Notes under the pieces: model-generated | What the model saw: only the letters and a program-made list of their open reading frames with translations | What the model was told of the DNA's origin: nothing | The model's database searches: none | Shown: in pieces, positions 24,305-36,431 of the stretch | How the letters are laid out: every line of letters starts with the position of its first letter | Position numbering within the stretch: the stretch's first letter is position 1 | Assembly (NCBI GenBank): GCA_021234155.1 | Contig: JAJEKV010000100.1 | Coordinates: forward strand, 3,572,116 to 3,636,115 | Origin: Isoetes taiwanensis | Lineage: Eukaryota > Streptophyta > Lycopodiopsida > Isoetales > Isoetaceae | DNA: 64,000 nucleotides | Reading direction: 5' to 3' | Position numbers and translations under genes: made by a program

Positions 24305-26172
24305 TGCTGGGATTCTCGAGCGGCGAGTTGACTATTTGACTAGTCGGCGAGAGGCAAAGAAAGATGCGCCCCCCTCCGAGGCGGTGATTGCAGACCCAAG
24401 CACTCAACCATTGACCATATCTTCACGTTGCGAACTCTGATTGAAGACAGCAGGAACCGCCGTCAGGATCTATATTGTTGCTTTGTGGATTTTGCGAAGG
24501 CATTTGACACTGTGCCTCGGGAAAAACTATGGGCAAAAGCGCAACGGTTGGGGTTCCTAGATTTAGATGCGATTTGCAGCGAGCTATCTGAAAGATGCTC
24601 GGGTCGGTTGCGGCCAGAACAAGCCAACCATTTGATAGCGATGTCGGGGGTTCGTCGGGGATGCCCTCTCTCCCCAACATTGTTTGGGCTTTACATTGAT
24701 CAATTGAGAGGCGGGCTTGGCGATAATGGGGGCGATGGAGCTCACCTTCTCTATCGATCATCGACGGTTAATATATGCCGATGATGTGGACCTCTAGCTT
24801 ACACACCAGCGGACATGCAACGACATCTCGATGCCCGGACACATACTCGGCAAGATATCTTGGCGTCAACCTGGCCAAGACTAAGGTGGTTTTCATATCA
24901 TCTTCACGTCAGCCCAGGGTCCCCTCCTTCAGTTATCGAGGCCAAAATGTGGAAGTTGCATCCACATACAAATATTTGGGAGTGGAGTTTCCTTCTACTA
25001 TGCACTGGGACACATCCATACGACTACGAGTGACGGCAGGCTGGAAGGCACTATATGCAATGCAAAACAATAGTCATAGAGCAGAGTTGTATGATTGGGC
25101 CCATCAGTCACGTCTGTTCAAGGTCTTAGTGGAGCCTGTCCTTTTTTATATGGGGTGGAAGTATGGGGCCCGATAGTATCACTTGCTACTTGGAATGACT
25201 TGGAGCAGGTCCAGAAAGCCTTCTTAGTACGAGCACTAGGGGTGAAGTCCACAGTCCCATATCAAATTCTACTGCAGGAGACAGGATTCTTGCCTCTTCA
25301 AAGGGCGGCCCTTGATCGCCACATTGTCTATTTTCAGAAGGTGGTCAATATGGACGATGCTCGTCTCCCTAAACTAGCTTATATCATGGCAATGGAGCCA
25401 CAGCGCCTCAAGGCCTCTTTGGAGGGAAAAGAGAGCTCAATGGTTGGCTAGATGGAATGTGCGTGAGCACACAGGTGCATACATGTGCAAACAGAGGCAG
25501 ATCGCCATAGCTTGAGGCAATATCTTGACGATTGCTTCCTCAGCAAGCTTTGGGATGCTAATGCCCTTGAACAGGTCAAGACAGCACACTACCAGCGCCA
25601 CATAAATCCCACATTGGAACGAGGCCCGCAATGCTACCTGCGTACCCACTTGCCCATGAAAAGGTGCAGACTCATTGCCTCCATTCCATACGAGGGGCAC
25701 ATCATCTTGAATTGAGACAGGCAGATGGATTGGTGAGCCACGCCAGGACAGGCTCTGTCAATGCTGCCAAATGGGAGTCATTGAGGATGAATCTCATACC
25801 CTTCAAAGTTGCCCAGCATATGATCAAATTCGGACACGATATGCTGAGTTGGTGAGGCCTGGCCAGCCGTTACATGTGACATTGAGAGCATCAAAGATCC
25901 GGTCTTTGGGATCATATCTTCGAGGAGGTTATGGACATGCGAGATCAGCTATGTCCTCGGGCACACACTTGACATGTATATAAACATTGATGTATACTTG
26001 TACAGTTTGACAGCATTCTTATTACTGCCACGGTTTTTCCCTCGAAAACCCTTTGGGGCGGGGGTTTTTTAACCCGGACAGTAATAAGTTTGATGCGCTC
26101 CTTATGGGTCCCATAGGCCGATTGGCCTCAGTGGACGATAAAAAATCATTCTCATTCTCATTCTCATTATAT
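24305..26172 (+). mobile_element. LINE fragment, reverse transcriptase to simple-repeat tail
   Basis: The frame at 24400-24784 reads as a non-LTR reverse transcriptase: HSTIDHIFTLRTLIE, then FVDFAKAFDTVPREKLW (first catalytic aspartate), then GVRRGCPLSPTLFGLYID. An IYADDVDL box (second catalytic pair) is encoded at about 24768-24791 and is followed at once by a stop. Downstream pieces (24850-25440) continue the family's C-terminal half in shifted frames, for example TYKYLGVEF and LFYGVEVWG, so there are several frameshifts and stops. The 3' end has a GGTTTTT/AACCCGG stem and a CATTCT repeat tail (26147-26169) in place of poly-A, which fits RTE/CR1-like elements more than L1. It is 5'-truncated: the endonuclease is missing. 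Confidence 0.75.
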
Positions 26173-26660
26173 ACCAAATTTGAAGTAAAAAATCATTTTC
26201 ATGCAAAAGTTATAGAATTTTAATTGAAACAGCCTTCTGGGAACCATTATTGGTCCACAGAAGACAAAAAACTGTTTTGACCCTGTCATGTTTGACTGGC
26301 TATATCTTCCTTTCTAGACTTCAGATTGGAACAAGGTTTTTTGTGTATTCATCCTTATCTCGTATAGAAAAATACCATTAGAATGAAAAAAATCAAAAAA
26401 ATCGTTTTATTGAGACAGTTTTACATTATGTAAACACGAAGCAAACTGGACTTGACCCCCCTTGATTCACCTAAACATAACTTTCAATTTTAGGGGTATA
26501 TGCATTTTTAACTATTTTTCCTGTGCAACATGACTGCCATATATTAACGTGTAGAAAGGGTTTAACTGAATTTTATGTCATTGATTTTATATGAATTTTA
26601 AAGCGAACTGTACAAATGAACCATTTATGGTCCATCAAGGGACAACTCTAGTGTTAAGAA
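26173..26660. other. No gene recognised
   Basis: AT-rich unique sequence between the LINE tail and the tandem repeat beginning near 26665. Confidence 0.35.
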
Positions 26661-26664
26661 CAGT

Positions 26665-27085
26665 TTAAGATGATCCTATCATCGCCCATGATTGGGTGCT
26701 ATCTCGTACAGGATTCCCTTGATCATGTACACCTGCAGTGCATCATGCCCCTGAGGGTTTAACCTAAGGAACATCCCAGGCGATCCCATCATCGTGCATG
26801 ATCACGCTTACCTATGGTCATGTGCAGATGACGTGCATCGTGGCATAGAGAGCATCCTAACGATGATCCCATCGCCCACGATCCCATGCCCACTCCTGCA
26901 TGACCCCTTCGGTCATGCACACCCACCGTGCATCATGGCCCTGAAGGCTAAGCTAGAGAACATCCTAGATGATCCCATTATCGCCCACAATCACATGCTT
27001 ATCTTCACATGACCCTCTCGGTCATGCGCGCTCCTGGTGTGTACTGGCCTAGAGAACAACCAAGGGGGGATCTCATCATCGCCCA
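26665..27085. repeat. Tandem repeat, unit about 80-110 bp, four to five units
   Basis: Units share a GATCCCATCATCGCCCATGATC-like head, a GGTCATGC-CAC..GTGCATCATGGCC middle and an AGAGAACATCCTAG tail. Unit lengths vary from about 80 to 112 bp. The array lies just beyond the 3' coding end of the minus-strand gypsy element and probably belongs to its 3' non-coding region. Confidence 0.6.
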
Positions 27086-30000
27086 TGCTCCAAGACTTCC
27101 ACGTAACACTAAGGCACATACAAGCTAAAGCTAAGAGCACCTAGTGGGTTGGCGTCGACCAATTCGAAGATGACTTGGCTGTCAAATTGCTCCATAAATT
27201 GTGGGTATTGCTCCTCTAAATTCTGTTTTAATACCCATTTCGCGTCTTCCACTGGCAAGTGCTTCTACTTGACCAAATATTGAAGGAATTGAGACCACCT
27301 TGTTTTCTTCAATGCTTTGTCAAGAATCAATTCGAGAATTATTTCAATTCGTTCCTCCATCATTTCCAACAAAGTTGGAGTCTTCAACACCTCCTCTGGG
27401 TTTAGGGTGTGCCTCTTGAGTAGGTTTACATGGAAGACCTTGTGAGCTTTTAGATGAGCAGGTAAGTCAAGCTTATATGACTGGCTTCTTATTCGGTTGA
27501 CAATCTTCATAAGGCCCCGCTTATCTTGGAGCAAGTTTCTTACAATTGCCGATGTGGAGATTTGCTTGCTTCACCTTTACTTGAGCCAAACTTTATCTCC
27601 CACAACAAACTCTCAAGGAGTTTTATGTCTATCTGCTAGACCCTTCTGATGTGCCCTTGCTGTTTGAAGATATTCTCGCACTTCTATCACAAGCTGCTGC
27701 ATATTTTGCCGAAGTTGTTGAGAAACTTCCACCTTGGACACTAGATTGTGCCACGTATCTGGGGTCAAGCATTGATAACTATAATTGATCATGAAGGGAG
27801 ACATTTTTTATGACTCTTGCTTTGTATTATTGCACACAACTCGACTAGATGAATGTAATCGGTCCATTTGGATTGCTTATTCCAAACACAGTTCCTCAAT
27901 ATGTCCTCCAAGATTCTGTTGGTGCGCTCCATTTGCCCATCTATCTGTGGATGAGAACTTATCCACAACTTGGTGCAAATCGTGTTGAAGAAGCCTTGTC
28001 AAAATATGCTGATGAACTTCGGATCTCTATCAGAGACGATTGCCTCAATCTAAAAAAAAATCTCTTTTCTAGACAACAAAGTTGTATCCAAAGCTGTGCG
28101 TGTGGTGAGGCATGGCAAGAATGTGCCATTTTAGGTAACTTATCTACCACAACCATCAAGGCATCAAAGCCCCTTGCTGTCCTTGGAAGACCCGCTAAGA
28201 AATCCATGCTGGCAACTTCCCACTTGGCGTCTGGCACCGCCAAAGATTGCAAGCTCTTGGAATTCGAAGTTGTTCTCCCTTTGTTTGCTGACACAACTGG
28301 CATTCCTGGATATACCTGGCCAGAAGTAGCTCCTTCTAATCTCGAAGTAGGTCTTTATGATTCCTGCATAGCTCGCAATAGGGCTATTATACATGTCATG
28401 TAAGATTAGCTTCCTTACTCCTGATGCTTCAAGTATGCACAGCTTGTTCTTGTGATATAAAAGATTGCCTTCCTTTTTAAAATATTTGAAAGTCTCTCTT
28501 TCCTTATCCATCCTTGCGCTCTTGCAAAGACTAGCCCATATGTGCTTGAACTCCATGCTAGACGAGGTGGCTTCTTCTATCTTCTTGCTGATTTCCTTAT
28601 CAATGTGGAGATGGCATTGCCAAATGATACTTCAAAAGCTTGCCAACAAATGGCGCCGTCTTTTTCCAAGGCTCTTCTCAAATGGACTGCATGCTCCTCC
28701 ATTGATTTATTGTAGATCACGATGTTGTCGAAGAAAATTTGTTGACGAACTCGTCTAAGAAAACTATGAAGATGTCATTCGTCAAGTGCATAGAAGTGCT
28801 GGAGCATTCGATAGACCAAGGGGCATTACTGTGAAATAGTGCCCATACCGCGTTAAGAAGCGGTCTTATGAATATCTTCCTCCTTGGTCCTTATTTTGAT
28901 GATAGCTCGAACTTAAGTCGATGGGGTTTCTGAGACTCTCGGAATGGCATTTGGCATGGAGTGACGTAGTTGGGTCTCTTTTGGTTGAAACTTGACCTTT
29001 TTGGATGATGTAACATGTTAAAGTACAAACTTCATTCATTTCTAGCCTATCTTATATCATCTTAATCTGACACCTTTAAGCAAAAAAATAAGCAAATCGG
29101 GTTACTCCGCACGAAAGGCTTGTTGAGGAGTCTCGGAAACGTGTTTGGCGTGGTTTGACCAGGCTTGACTTTTTCTTTTTCTTTTTCCCCTTTTTTTTTC
29201 CTTAAGATTTCCGATTTGGATGATTTAAAATATTAGAATGTAAATTTGGGTTAGATTCACTCTATCTAACATCTTATTTCATATTTTTACATCAAATAAA
29301 GCCCTCAAGTTACTTCGTGCGAAAGGGCTTTCCGAGAGTCTCGGGATGTCCATTGGCACGGTGTGACTCAGTTAGCCCATTTTTTACTCCTAAGCATTCA
29401 GAAGACAAAACTTTTAGCTTTGTATTTATATAAGGTGTACATAGCACAACTTAGATAAAATTTAACTAGGAGTTTCCTATGGTCTTGTCTTTTCTGATTC
29501 TCCGAGCCAAGTTCATATCCTTGGACATAACGGTCATCCTCTTGGCATGAATGACGCAGAGGCCGGCCTCCTCGAAAAGTTGAGTCACCTTCGCTTCGAC
29601 CGCTTTCTGGCAAGATTGCACCATCATTGGTGTGATTCGATAGTCCATCTTGAACTCCTGCATAATCTCTCGACGTAGGCATTCGAAAGAGGCTTTTCAA
29701 ATTCATAGATTGGTGTTGGAAGTGTTAGATCTCCCAAAGAGCTCTATTATGCTTGGAATTTGGCCCATGGCAGACCACCTTCGAGGAGTCAGGTCGAGGT
29801 GGTGGAGGCTTGCTTTTCGACCCTGGTCGGCTGCCTTTGACGAACCTCGTCACTCTGCTTGCAGTACCAGTAATTATATTGGATCCATTGGCAGAGATAT
29901 ATCTTGTATGCTACCTTCTTCTTCTCGTACTCAATGTCTTACTTCAGCTTAAATGGCTTCTCACTCATCTTGTACTCCTTGACCAACTTCTTGGGTGGTT

Positions 30001-31100
30001 TGGGCTGCACTAGGTATGGTGGTCGAGTGTTAAGATCCGTCTGTTCTTTGGCTTCCTTCTCCTCTTCTTCTTCAGCCTCTTGTTCCCTCTCTTGTTGGTG
30101 CAGTTCGTCCTCCTCGAATTTGTCCTCCTCCGGTTCGTCCAGTTGTGGTTCTCAATTGACCATGCTCCCTTCCGCCAATCTTCTGCCTCTTTGTTCGCTT
30201 CTCCCTTGCTTACCTCTCTTCCTCCCTTTCGGCCACTTTCTCCTTGCGTTTCCTTTTTCCTCCGCCTTGCTTGCTCCTCATGCTGCTCTTCATGTGGCTG
30301 GGTTGTTCCTGCTGCCAAGATTGCTGCTGCTGCTTGCTCCTCACTTCCTAAAACGGATGCTACTATCTCCATTTCTCTCGAGCCACCGCCCGCCCGAGTG
30401 CTTCAATGTTCAGGCGCAAGGTGAGGCTTCCAACCTTCTTGGCTACCTGTTTAGTCCTCCCCACGACGTGGCTTTTTTTATGGTGGCCTTTTCAAGAGCT
30501 CTTGCCTCCATTGATGGTCGATTGTGTCTATTCGCGGCACCTTTGGGTCGATCTCGCAGACTGTTTATTCGGTGCTCACTCTATGATAGCTTCAAAGATT
30601 AGCTTAGAATTTGCCTTACAAGGATAAAAGAGAGGTTCAAGCTATAATTTGGAAACTTCTAAAGAGTAGAGGTGCTTCCATAGATTTTTAATGGCCACTT
30701 TTTTTAAAAGTCAAATGTATTATAACTATGGGTTATTAATTAAGGTAAATTCTCTACTAACTTAACTATTTCTCAAAATTTCTCTATTTCTTTTGGGCTA
30801 AATATTGGTCATTTCGTGCCATCTCTTTCAAGCTTCCTCTTGAGCGATTTCTCTTTCAATTTTCACTTGAAAAATGCACTTCATGAATAACTTGAGCTCA
30901 AATTACTAGAAGGTTCTTTTGACTGCATTATTTCTATCCCCAAGACTATAAATTTAAATTATAACCCTGCTAATGGGATAAAAAGCTTTCTCCAACTTTC
31001 CGCGGTTCAAGACTGGAATTCTTATTCCATTCTTTAACTAGGCCAGTTAATCTACCTATTCAGGGTCATGGCCAAACCAAGATCATTGCTCTGATACCAT
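27086..31100 (-). mobile_element. Broken Ty3/gypsy-type LTR element A, internal region
   Basis: A fossil LTR element on the minus strand. Reading from the primer-binding site leftwards, the parts are: a gag-position region with an acidic, Glu-rich stretch (about 30200-29960); a histone H3-like frame (29463-29690); remnants of reverse transcriptase/RNase H (about 28760-28570); integrase zinc-binding and core parts (about 28560-27960, with a WEVASMDFLAGLP-like stretch); and an integrase C-terminal or chromodomain-like part (about 27800-27265). The primer-binding site GCTCTGATACCA (reverse complement of the initiator-Met type) is at 31088-31099. The coding parts are clearly broken, with more than a handful of breaks. 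The far LTR is not next to it. Confidence 0.7.
29463..29690 (-). pseudogene. Histone H3-like frame inside LTR element A
   Basis: About 75 residues read like the C-terminal half of histone H3, from the helix-2 region (FECLRREIMQEFK, compare FQRLVREIAQDFK) through the loop and helix 3 to the end (LCVIHAKRMTVM, then SKDMNLARRIR). Over the last 45 aligned positions I count 24 identities to canonical plant H3, with no gaps. The H3 N-terminal tail is not visible. It lies on the same strand as the LTR element, about 1.4 kb past the primer-binding site and before the pol-like parts. It shares unusual residues with the second H3-like frame at 60058-60258. I treat it as a part of a fossil element; a nested host H3 pseudogene is the alternative. 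Confidence 0.75.
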
Positions 31101-32540
31101 TGTGATGCTCCCCACCAAATATACGACGCCCTGTCGTACATCTTACGGGAAATTCCCCATCCAGCACACCTGCCGCATGGGCCCTCCATCTATCCCGCAC
31201 CTGGGATGGCGATGGTGCAGGAAGGGGACATGAAGGTGTCTTGCGAGCCCTTCCCCTATGGGCTTCTATAATAGTGGAAGCGATAAACATCAGCACTAGC
31301 AATAACAATACAACAAGCTATCTTGGAGGGTGGTATCATCTGTCCATCCATAGATCCATCATAGATATCAATACATCATAAAGCAGAATAGCTCCTCCCC
31401 ACGCTCATAGAGGTAGACTGACGGCTAGGCCTCAAGATAGAGCAGATCGAGATATAACAATGGCGGGGCTAGCTATAGACAATGGCTAGGGTTGACCACT
31501 CCATCCGCCCCTCCTGTGCATACCTTGCAGATGGGCTAAATTAAGCTCTGACATGACTGTAACCTGCCGGAGATAGTTTCATGGTATCACCCAACAAGAC
31601 TATTCCCAGTTGTATCTCCCCGATCCAATGAGCTAGGAAGGGTTGCATCTCCCCTTTGAAGAATATGGATCCATGGGCGGCTAGAGAATCGTGGCGATAC
31701 ATGTCTGTATTCGACTGAATTCCCTAAAACAAGAGTCAGGCCGACACCTGCTCTTGAGAGTCAGAGCGATACCATTGATCCAGGAAGTGTCAAACCCATG
31801 CCCGGCCCACATGAAGTGACCAACTATAGGCCTAGCATGCTATGGGTCCCCCGCTTTCGGCATGGGTGATTGGCGTTTGGGCTATTGGATACCATTGCCT
31901 TTTCCGTGTAGTCGCCTCGTGGGTTTAGGGACTTGAAACCGGTGGCGGCCTTATGGTCTAGTGGTTTGGACCAGGATCTTTGCAGGCATCTATTTGCTCG
32001 GGTTTTAGCGAGAAGATGGAGATTTAGGCGTCCCCTTGCACCGGCCCCTCAAAGACCCACCCGTGGAAGAGGTTACGGCATGGTGAACGTTTGTTCACTT
32101 GTTGCTTTTGCAATAGCATCGGTTTTGGATATGTAGTCATCCCGGCAACAGTTTTTCCCATGCGGTTTTAATCCGGGCCATGGTGATTATAATTTTATTT
32201 TGTTTGTGGTCCATGTTCGGGTTAGGGACTACGGTCCATAGACTTGGGTCCATATCGTTAAAAATTTCTTCCTTCCTTCCTTCCTTATGTGGTGCTCAGT
32301 CACTTCATAGAATCCATATCCTGATGGGTTTTATGCACAGGTCGCATCTAATAGGAACTAAGTTGTCTAAATTAGGAGCAACATCTATAAGTAATGGCTA
32401 CTAGGTCTCTAACCCCCTTCCCAATACAAGAGGAGCAAACATGACAACCAACATCATATATCCATATAACATGATAAATAATGAGAATAACATCTAATCC
32501 TAATCACATGCATCTAACTTACAGTTAGAGTTCATTGCAT
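31101..32540 (-). mobile_element. LTR of element A, carrying a nested insertion
   Basis: On the plus strand it begins TGTGATGCTCCCCACC, directly beside the primer-binding site, so it is the 5' LTR of the minus-strand element. It matches copy C (16227-17480) on both sides of an inserted block at about 31830-32286. It is also recognisably related to the LTR at 58191-59768, most clearly in the word GCACAGGAGGGGCGGATGGA (reverse complement here). Its outer end is not sharply defined, and a large MULE begins about 280 bp further on. Confidence 0.7.
31830..32286 (+). mobile_element. SINE-like insertion in the LTR, with a TTCC tail
   Basis: This block is absent from the otherwise matching LTR copy at 16227-17480. 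It contains TTATGGTCTAGTGGTTTGGA (about 31950), similar to the 5' half of plant tRNA-Glu/Asp with an A-box-like word. It ends in four TTCC repeats after a CGTTAAAAATT stretch. Its 3' part (CAGTTTTTCCCATGCGG, TTTTAATCCGGGC, a GGTCCATAG block) parallels the 3' end of the LINE at 24305-26172, as expected for a SINE that borrows a LINE tail. The B box is not clear and no target duplication was established. Confidence 0.45.
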
Positions 32541-32844
32541 TAGAGTTTTTTTGAGGTCAATTAAGGGCCCTTACTCGATGCCACGTCAAATAATGCGCGG
32601 CCAATGGGAAAGCGAGCGTGTACAGGATTTTTATACCGAGGCTCTTAAGTGCTTTCCGGGTGTCATCTATACGTAGGTTCGGCAATGCACGTGCCTTTGG
32701 TGTGGGTGTCATATACGACAAAAACATTAATGACCTTTGCTCCCGCCCTCAACTCCTGTCTAGTTCATTCGAAGACTTACATCACAAATTTTTGCCAAGA
32801 GTGGCGGGATCGAATTGCACGGGTGAAAATATCCTTACCCTGGT

Positions 32845-33445
32845 TTTGGTGATTCCATCGCGGTTATTCCCTACCGCGGAATCACAAACCCCCAAACGGG
32901 ATCCGCGGCCGAGGCCCGTTTTTGCGTGATGCGGCAATAAATTCAATACCGTCCCGCGGAATCACAACGGTAGAATACTGCCGGATGGAATCACCACGTA
33001 TTTATACCTCGCGAAGGAATCACGACGACGGAATACCGTCGGACGGAATCACCACGGAATTATTCCACGCGATGGAATCACGGCGTTGTAATACCGCCGG
33101 ATGGAATCACCACGTGAGGGAATACCGTCGGACGGAATCACCACGGAATTATTCCACGCGATGGAATCACGACTTCGTAATACCGCCGGATGGAATCACC
33201 CGCCAGGGATCCCACGGCACGGAATCACCACCTTGCAATTCCCCCGGACGGAATCACCATATTCTGATTCCGTTCGATGGAATCACCCAACATGCGAATA
33301 CCGTCCGGCGGAATCACCAAAGTCAGATTCCACCAGACGGAATCACTTCACCCTGACCATTCCTCCCGGCGGAATCACCACAATACGATTCCTTCGGACG
33401 GAATCACCAAGCAAAATCTGATTCCGTCCGGGATGGAATCACCCA
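32845..33445 (+). repeat. Array of about 18 GGAATCACC palindromic units, period about 30 bp
   Basis: The consensus is roughly GATTCCGTCGGACGGAATCACC, an imperfect palindrome (GATTCC..GGAATC) with an asymmetric CACC tail. Between 32956 and 33432 the units recur at 27-34 bp, mean about 30 bp, close to three helical turns. Spacer sequences vary while the GGAATCAC core is nearly invariant. One further unit stands at 33595. Open frames across this array (for example 32922-33356) are produced by the repeat. Confidence 0.8.
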
Positions 33446-33672
33446 GGTGGAATTCTCCAAACGAATGCATGTTCGACACGTCGCAACATCAAGACCGCAT
33501 TCATGGACCAGATCGACGGCCGTGGTGTCGTCGTGAGTCCAACTCGCCGGAATTTAAAAAACGTGCATCCCCCGCACCCTTTTGTGTACCATGCGATGGA
33601 ATCACCTCCTCTATTCATCCGAGGGATTCACCTGGCATTCCTCTGCTCTAGGACGGCATCGGGGAGCTCGGG

Positions 33673-36431
33673 ATGGATTTTGGACGAGGATCGAGGAGGT
33701 TAGTGCCCGAAACAACCGATTTGCATGTCCTTGCCGGTGGGGGCAAGCTCGATAGCATTTTTATTGGCAACCGCAATCGGGCATTTGGCAAACAAACCCC
33801 GAAGGGCATTTTGATCACAAATGATCGCCTACGGGTTATGTTAGAGCACCGATTCTCGAACTGGAAGGAGGAGGTACTCAAACCAGGTTTGGGTGTGCCA
33901 CATTCCCACCTCACCGGGTTGGGGATTTCATAGCCAGGGGAGCAAAAAGTGGGGAAGCACCATGCGTTTCTACATAAGAAGCTCTCAAAGAAATAAAGAG
34001 CTATCCAAACGGGCAAAGGTTCATATTTGACTTTGAAGAGGTGTGAATTTCCTTTCCTAGCTTGTGATAATTTATTTGGATTTTAAAGCTTGTCCGATTC
34101 ATTCCCCGTGCAACAAAGGTAATGGGTGTGTCTTTGGGCGTAAGACAACCGAGAACACTCATGTTGTTGAGGATCGACGTCCCCCTCGAGGCCAAAGAAG
34201 GAAGAGGATTGAGAGAGGGGAGAGTGTTAGAAGGGGTTGCCAATGTCATTTTACTTTGAAACAGCTCTATCTTCTTCCCAATTGCACTCAAATTACCTAT
34301 CACAAATGGGATCATGTGAACAAGCAAGGTGCAACTGCCATGATAAAGCACAACCTATTGAGAAAGGGTTGAGGTATAGGCTAGCAACCGTGGCTCTCAC
34401 TGAAAAGAAAGAATGGATCAAACGAAGCTAGTGCACTATATAACACCTAGAATGGTGATGAACATCCACCGTGAGAGGGTGAACTTGAAGAAAGAACTGG
34501 TTGGTTTGGAGGGGTTGTGTAGGGACGACATGTTGAAGATGCATGATGTCTACAATATTGATAAATTGGTGGCTCGAAATGTATGGAAGTTGCATGAAGA
34601 CCAAGCAACAAGCATCAACATGTGGGTCCAACAACACCAAGATTGTGTCTTCCACTACGAACAAGGTGACATCTTTCAACTTGGGGTCATGACTCCCATT
34701 CAAAGGGATGCCATGGTGAGATTCGGAAAGGATAGAGCTATATGCCTTGACTCCACCTACAAGACAAACGAGAAGAGGTTTGGTTGCTCTTTTTTAGGTT
34801 TCTTGGAAATTAGGTTTGCTAAAGCGTGTTTCTATTTACATAGGTATTACCTCTTCACTCTCATTGGATTCGATGACCACTTCAATGGGCTGCCACTGGC
34901 TTGGATAATCACGAATACCCAAAAGAAAGAGACAATAGCTAGATGGTTGGAAGCTATGAAAGTGTGGATTGAACATCACGACGACACTTGGAAGCCCTCA
35001 TGTTTTATCACCGATTCTTGTGACGCCGAAGTACAGGCGATAAAGAAGGTAACATTGTTTGCTAGTTTTCCTCATTTTCATTCTAGCTTATTTGGTTCCA
35101 TACTAACCCATGTGTCAACTTTCCACCTCCACCTAGGTTTTCCCTACCGACGCGTGTCAACCTTTTTGCATCCGCACGTGAGGAGAGATTGGTTGAAGTG
35201 GTTGACAAAGAACGTGAAGAATAAAGATTTGAGGAACCAAATGTTCAAGGAGTTGGCGAGATCATGTATGGAACAAAGTGTCCCCGGTAACAATGAGTAT
35301 GGGGATGATTACATACAAGTTTGTTAGAGAAGAGGCTTCGAGGAAGTTGGAAGCATTAAAGAGAAAGTACCCACAATATCCAAAGTTGGCGGCCTACATG
35401 AGTCAAGAGTGGACTCGCAACATTTGTGATTGGGTCCCGCCACAAGAATGTTTCCCCATTCCAATCAAGAAACCAATGCCGCAATAGAGGCTTCGCGACA
35501 AGGCACTAAAATTGCGCCTCGGGATTTCCAAGTCCCAGTTAAAGGGCAGAAGGATAGATTGGCTACTTCACATGCTTGTCCATGATGTGGAGACCCACAT
35601 GGCATACTCTAGGTAATTCTTGGAAGTGACTAAAATTTGCTTCATGTATGCACTAACCCTCCATATTGTATCATTTGCTTGGTGACGTGGGGTTGAAGGA
35701 AGTCGGGTTTTGTGATAAACACATCACAAGAGCAAATTATAGAGTCGGCTATTCGGGGGCTAGGCAAATTCCGATGATGCAGATCACATTCGTGGACCTC
35801 GATGGAGGAGAGGCCTATGTCCAAACTCTCGATTTGAACCGCCAACCCTACTTTGTCAATGGGGCAAATAAGAATTGGGCGAGTTGTGATTGCCCATGGG
35901 CCAAGGGGAACATTTGCAAACACCAAGTGAAGGTTATCCAAATGATGGATAGTGCGGGGATCAAGATCTCCTTCAAGTTCTAGGGTCCCAACATGGAAAT
36001 GCATCCGGTGGCATGGAGCTCTTAGCCCATGTAGATCTGGTAACACCCATGCCAATATCCTTGAAGGGGTAGAGGTGGACATAACTAGTCTACAAGATGA
36101 TATTAAACCAACCCCAAGAGTTGGCTTGACAGTGGAAGATGCTAGGGCATCTTTGGAGTCTTGTGTTGCTAGGGTTATGGAGCGGGCCTCAAAGGATCCC
36201 ACCCTCCTCATAGCCACCGAAGTGATGATGAGACAGCTTGACACAAGACTCGAAAGGATGAATGAGGAGGAGGCCAATGACACAACCATAACATCTCTGC
36301 CAGTTTTGAGGGAAGAGGAGGCCTATGGCATGAGTCTTGCTAGGGTGAAACCACTCTTGGAAATAGGGAAGAAGGAAGCAAAGAAAAGGAAAGTTAGTTG
36401 GAAGGAATATGAAATGGAAAACCTTGTCTAG
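33673..36431 (+). CDS. MULE transposase with SWIM zinc finger (interrupted)
   Basis: The gene is spread over several exon-like pieces. A basic, Cys/His-bearing N-terminal part (GCQCHFTLKQLYLLPNC, ITYHKWDHVNKQG) lies at 34080-34372. The MULE catalytic core begins at 34413: a DRAICLDSTYKTN first-aspartate box, LFTLIGFDDHFNGLPLAWII, and CFITDSCDAEVQAI. Introns are likely at 34778-34843 and 35049-35136 (GT..AG, restoring the core when removed). After the second intron the VRRDWLKWLTKN helix needs a shift near a T-run at about 35162, so the copy is probably defective. A SWIM finger (CDCPWAKGNICKH, about 35885-35923) sits near the C-terminal end, as in FAR1/MULE proteins. The frame at 33673-33933 may be a first exon. 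The last frame (35952-36431) is Glu/Arg-rich and less certain. Confidence 0.7.

Noticed and set aside
29904-30602. 232-codon plus-strand frame rich in Ser and Leu
   Set aside because: It is the complement of the Glu/Lys/Arg-rich gag-side region of the minus-strand LTR element; the composition is that of an antisense shadow.
16227-32540. One giant LTR element from copy C to LTR A
   Set aside because: Orientation would allow it, but the 14 kb between holds several unrelated insertions and unassigned DNA, and LTR C shows no polypurine tract junction, so pairing is unproven.
32922-33356. 144-codon plus-strand frame across the palindromic array
   Set aside because: Produced by the ~30-bp repeat; no family and no conserved composition outside the repeat.
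32845-33445. CRISPR-like appearance of regularly spaced repeats
   Set aside because: The DNA is eukaryotic, the repeats are short degenerate palindromes with 10-15 bp spacers, and no cas genes are near.
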